Below, piece after piece: positions 60,615 through 64,000 of a stretch of 64,000 nt of DNA. This stretch comes from Pasteurella oralis (lineage in GTDB: Bacteria; Pseudomonadota; Gammaproteobacteria; Enterobacterales; Pasteurellaceae), in contig NZ_NXGB01000002.1 of the NCBI RefSeq assembly GCF_002850605.1, forward strand, positions 310,001 to 374,000. Reading direction: 5' to 3'. A program made the translations under genes and the position numbers. Every line of letters begins with the position of its first letter. Position 1 is the first letter of the stretch. The notes under the pieces are model-generated. The model was not told where the DNA came from and ran no database searches. It saw nothing but the letters and a program-made list of their open reading frames with translations.

Positions 60615-62591
60615 TTAATGGGATTTTTTAAACAATTCAACTAGCAATTTACTTAATCCACTTTGTCGCTTTACGGGATTTTTCAGTGCATTTCTCCAAA
60701 TTTCTTGGGTCGTAAAAATACTGAGCTTTTGTTTTGCTCTAGTCATACCGGTATAGATTAATTCACGCGATAAAATAGGATTAGGTTCTGTTGGTAAGAC
60801 TAAACAAGTATGGGCAAATTCAGATCCTTGTGATTTATGTATTGTCATCACAAAAGCGGTTTCATAACTTGGCACACGGCTAGCTAATACGGTTTTATAG
60901 TGATTTTTACCTTGCTCAAACCATACTTTTCCTTCCCCTAAAAATAAGCCAATATCACCATTATATAACCCAATGTGGCTGTCATTTTGTGTAATCATAA
61001 TAGGCTTGCCAAGGTACCAATCACGCTCATATTTAAAATGCAATAAGCCTTTTTGTTGTAAACGTTGTGCAATCTTTCGATTTAATTGCTCCACACCAAA
61101 TTCGCCCACACGAAGTGCCGTCAAAAAACGCACAGCATTAAACAAAGCAAAAATATGGCTTACTTGCTGTTCCGTAAATTTTAAATCACTCTGCTGCATT
61201 TGTTTTATTGCCAGTAAATAATCAGTGTATTTTTCTACTGCACTTTTTACGACTAAAGCGACACAAGCTTGTGTATAAGCAATTGGATTAGTCGCTTTTA
61301 ACGATGTTAAAGTAGTAAAATCGATTAATTCAACATCATCAAATTGAGTTAAATACTGCCAGCTTAACTCAATTTCCCCTTGATTAATCGCTTGTGCAAG
61401 CTGTCCAATACCAGAATGACTTGAAAAACGATGGCTGTGATGTAAACGACACAGATGATCACGAATAGGATGATATCGTGTAGTATGTGCAAGTTGAATA
61501 TACGCGACTTCTTGTAAATAATCCGTTAATGCAGCACTATAAGGCGTTTGAGCAAATTGACCTAACTCTCCTAAGGTTTCACCTGCTTCTACTGGTGAAA
61601 GTTGATTCTCATCCCCTAATAAAATCAATTTTGTCTGTACTTTGAGTGCTTGTAATAATTTTGTCAGCAACGGCAAATCAATCATTGAAGCTTCATCTAC
61701 AACTAATACATCAAGGTATAATGGATTTTTTAAATTAAATTGTGGCGTTTCTTCAAAAAAACGTATGCCTAATAAACGATGCAGTGTTTGTGCTGCTGTT
61801 GGAATTGATGCCATCAATTCAGGTGTAATCACAATTTTCTCTCGAGTTTGTAAATTTTCGAGTGCACTATGCATAGATTCAGTTAAACGTGCAGCAGCCT
61901 TTCCTGTTGGCGCAACAAGTTTAATCTTCAATTTGTGACAATGTAACTCTTGTAGAACAAGTAATAAACGCGCTACTGTTGTCGTTTTCCCTGTGCCTGG
62001 TCCGCCTGTAATTAAGCAAAAATTTTGGCGTAATGCCGTCGCTACTGCGACTTTCTGCCAGTTAATTTCACTACATTGTTGTGTGCTAGGAAAATATTTT
62101 GCCAATGTCTGTTTAATTTGCACCAAATCACTTTGATCTGAACCTGCTTGATGTTTTACTGCACGCTTTAAGTAGTTTGCGACCCGATATTCATCTTGCC
62201 AAATCCGATAAAAATACAACGCATTAAATTGAAAAACTAAAGGAGCTACCTGTTCCAACGGATTAGTACTAAATGCAATATGATTTTTAAGTTCTGACTG
62301 CCACTGTTCAACAGGCATAAAACCTATTTTTGCTTGTATTTCTGCTAAATAATGGCAGTCAGATGTGCGGTAAGCTAAATTAAAATAATTCTGTTCAAGA
62401 TGGTGATCTAAAAATAAACAAGTATTCCCTTGTTGATAGTTGTAACTACATAAGGCAGCCAATAAGATAGCTAAATTCTGAACTTCAGTGGAATAATCTT
62501 GAGGTTGTTTATCTGCAATCAATTTTGCGAAATAATAATCTCCAGCACTAATCAATTGCTGCTGCTTTAACTTGTTTAAGATAGCAAGCAT
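60615..62591 (-). CDS. recD: RecBCD subunit RecD
   Basis: Fast 5'-3' helicase subunit of the RecBCD recombination nuclease. 658 residues; Walker A GGPGTGKT at 196-203, DEASMIDLPLL, LLGDENQLSPVE, and the C-terminal MTIHKSQGSEF and YTGMTRAKQKLSIF. Its ATG overlaps the recB stop (TAATG) and its ribosome site GAGGAG lies within recB. Confidence 0.96.
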   Translation of the reverse strand: MLAILNKLKQQQLISAGDYYFAKLIADKQPQDYSTEVQNLAILLAALCSYNYQQGNTCLFLDHHLEQNYFNLAYRTSDCHYLAEIQAKIGFMPVEQWQSELKNHIAFSTNPLEQVAPLVFQFNALYFYRIWQDEYRVANYLKRAVKHQAGSDQSDLVQIKQTLAKYFPSTQQCSEINWQKVAVATALRQNFCLITGGPGTGKTTTVARLLLVLQELHCHKLKIKLVAPTGKAAARLTESMHSALENLQTREKIVITPELMASIPTAAQTLHRLLGIRFFEETPQFNLKNPLYLDVLVVDEASMIDLPLLTKLLQALKVQTKLILLGDENQLSPVEAGETLGELGQFAQTPYSAALTDYLQEVAYIQLAHTTRYHPIRDHLCRLHHSHRFSSHSGIGQLAQAINQGEIELSWQYLTQFDDVELIDFTTLTSLKATNPIAYTQACVALVVKSAVEKYTDYLLAIKQMQQSDLKFTEQQVSHIFALFNAVRFLTALRVGEFGVEQLNRKIAQRLQQKGLLHFKYERDWYLGKPIMITQNDSHIGLYNGDIGLFLGEGKVWFEQGKNHYKTVLASRVPSYETAFVMTIHKSQGSEFAHTCLVLPTEPNPILSRELIYTGMTRAKQKLSIFTTQEIWRNALKNPVKRQSGLSKLLVELFKKSH

Positions 62592-64000
62592 TACAATAAC
62601 TCCTCTAATTCTTCGATAAGACCTACATGAGGCTTGTTAAAATATACGCCATGATTATCCTTTCCGTTCATGCCTCGCAAAAAAGTATAAATTACGCCGC
62701 CAAAATGTGTCTGATAACGATAATGAGGATCGCGCTGGGTTAAATAACGATGGAGTGCCACGGTATAAAATAAATACTGCCAGTCATAATGTTGCTCTAC
62801 CATCACTTTGTTGAGCTGCTCTGGTGCATAATCAGCCAAAGTGTTACCTAATTTATTCGATTTATAATCTAACAAGTAATATTTCCCTTGATAGCGAAAA
62901 ACAAGGTCAATAAAACCACGTAGCATACCTGTAATACTTTGTTTCAAATCCTGTAATTGCAGTGGTGTAGAAACCACCTGATATTTTTGTAATAGCTGAT
63001 TAAATTTATTAGATTGAAATTGTTGCGCTAATTGCAAATAAAACTCCATTTCTTTTAAACAATCCTGTGGCGCTAAATCAGCAAGCTTAAGATTTTCGTT
63101 TGCAAGCAACGGCGTTGTTAAAATATGAGTTAACCATGTTTGTAATGGAACAAACCATTTCTGATCAAGCTGTAACTGCTGGCAGAGCTGATGTACCATT
63201 GTTAATTCAATTGGTTTATTGAAGACATTTTGCTCAAAATATTGATGAAGCACTTGACCTATTTGAGCACCCGCCGGTAAATCAAAAGGGGTATAGCCTG
63301 CTGCATATCCTTCTACTATTGCTTTCTGCAAATAACTATCCTGCGAATAGTTTTGCTCTAAGCTATAATCTTTTAATTCAGAAAGCAACGTGATTGCCAA
63401 TGCCTTTTCATCCTGTTGTTGAGCAAGATAAAATTGTTTTGTTCTCTCATGTTGAGCGCTAATGGCAGTAAAACTGGTCACTTGCCAATTTTGCTCAATC
63501 TGTCCATTAAACTCAGCACAATGCAAGGTTTCTGTAGGTGAAATAACTTGTGATGTAACATCAGGTTGTAATGTAGTGAAATCATCAATAGCAACATTCA
63601 CCTGTTGCTTCATCATACATTGCTGAAATTCGGTCAAAACTGACCGCACTTCTTCGCGACGGTCCATCTGACCTTGCGTAAAGAGGTATTGCAGACAATT
63701 CCAACTCGGTAAAAAAGACTCTGGCAATGCTAATGCAATTTGGTACTTAGCTCGAGTGAATGCCACATACAATAGACGCATTTCTTCTGCGCGTTGTTCC
63801 TGCTCAATCTCTACCTGATGTTGCTGCTCAACATCCCATAGTACACGCTGCGCAGTACTGTCATAATACGTTTGAATTAACTGCTTATTCTCTTTTAATG
63901 AATCGGCAATAAATGGCAACCACACGAGATCATATTCCAATCCTTTAGATTTATGAATAGTCACAATTTTAACTAACTGCCGCTCACTCTCTAAGCGAAT
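62591..64000 (-). CDS. recB: RecBCD subunit RecB, C-terminal part (5' end outside window)
   Basis: About 469 residues of RecB are visible; the frame continues past the window edge, as shown by the IRLESERQLVKIVTIHKSKGLEYDLVWLPF helicase segment running straight in from 64000. An internal GTG at 63964 is not the start. The C-terminal nuclease domain is complete with the metal-binding LLDYKSNKLG (Asp and Lys of the RecB nuclease). Partner recC is not in the window. Confidence 0.95.
   Translation of the reverse strand: MRLESERQLVKIVTIHKSKGLEYDLVWLPFIADSLKENKQLIQTYYDSTAQRVLWDVEQQHQVEIEQEQRAEEMRLLYVAFTRAKYQIALALPESFLPSWNCLQYLFTQGQMDRREEVRSVLTEFQQCMMKQQVNVAIDDFTTLQPDVTSQVISPTETLHCAEFNGQIEQNWQVTSFTAISAQHERTKQFYLAQQQDEKALAITLLSELKDYSLEQNYSQDSYLQKAIVEGYAAGYTPFDLPAGAQIGQVLHQYFEQNVFNKPIELTMVHQLCQQLQLDQKWFVPLQTWLTHILTTPLLANENLKLADLAPQDCLKEMEFYLQLAQQFQSNKFNQLLQKYQVVSTPLQLQDLKQSITGMLRGFIDLVFRYQGKYYLLDYKSNKLGNTLADYAPEQLNKVMVEQHYDWQYLFYTVALHRYLTQRDPHYRYQTHFGGVIYTFLRGMNGKDNHGVYFNKPHVGLIEELEELL
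63643..63651 (-). repeat. Hin-type DNA uptake signal core
   Basis: ACCGCACTT inside recB. Confidence 0.85.

Noticed and set aside
63574-63964. Start of recB at 63964
   Set aside because: The codon is an internal GTG. The residues upstream of it continue the RecB helicase motif to the window edge, so the gene is cut by the edge rather than starting here.

Overview
The window is chromosomal DNA of a gammaproteobacterium of the family Pasteurellaceae. It is AT-rich and carries at least 25 copies of the 9-bp DNA-uptake core AAGTGCGGT/ACCGCACTT (the Haemophilus influenzae, 'Hin', type). Gene order repeatedly matches Haemophilus (prfA-prmC-sirB1-kdsA, argS-yecM, mdh/argR, purR-ppc, malQ-glgBXCAP, xseB-ispA-dxs, sspAB-rpsI-rplM). 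The species cannot be named from this sequence. No insertion sequence, prophage, CRISPR array, tRNA or 16S/23S gene was seen; the one stable RNA gene is rnpB.

Layout. 1-7.8 kb (minus strand): the end of a 2-hydroxyacid dehydrogenase gene, a Sel1-repeat protein, then prfA-prmC-sirB1-kdsA (release factor 1, its methylase, KDO synthesis), two related small lipoproteins and yecM. The methylase gene is fused to an N-terminal ASCH domain. 7.9-13.8 kb: argS, a candidate CRP-activated small RNA, mdh divergent from argR (with a tandem ARG box), an epimerase, a 26-residue YnhF-like membrane peptide gene, and purR. 14-16.7 kb: a full-length ppc reading frame broken by two in-frame stops that also lacks the catalytic histidine. 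16.9-30 kb: an orphan sugar-phosphate/iron-type binding protein, then the complete glycogen operon malQ-glgB-glgX-glgC-glgA-glgP read leftward. 30.2-32.1 kb: a small accessory insert (a lone HsdR-N-type nuclease-fold protein and a TM2 protein) between malQ and ycgN.

32.3-40.5 kb holds two molybdenum-dependent methionine-sulfoxide systems close together: msrP-msrQ for periplasmic proteins, and torC-mtsZ for free S-/N-oxides behind a consensus FNR promoter. yciU and thiI lie between them. 40.7-43.8 kb: xseB-ispA-dxs (isoprenoid precursors). 43.9-47.5 kb: a P-loop kinase, two proteins sharing a three-helix membrane module (one carrying a PstS-like domain), and an alanine/glycine symporter. 47.7-54.2 kb: glnS, then a macA-macB-outer-membrane-lipoprotein efflux operon with a palindromic operator. 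54.2-57 kb: cutC, rnpB (minus), kdsD-kdsC. 57-64 kb (minus): sspB-sspA, rpsI-rplM with a long leader, yegP, grxB, recD and the 3' part of recB.

The most unusual items are the decayed ppc, the ASCH-PrmC fusion, the CRP-controlled small-RNA candidate between argS and mdh, and the accessory genes at 30.3-32.1 and 43.9-46 kb. No multi-gene system that is clearly new was found. CRP-like sites sit about 60 bp upstream of predicted starts for the small RNA, mdh and malQ-glg, which suggests a shared carbon-status theme. Gene functions come from recognised motifs and remembered family sequences; no database search was run.
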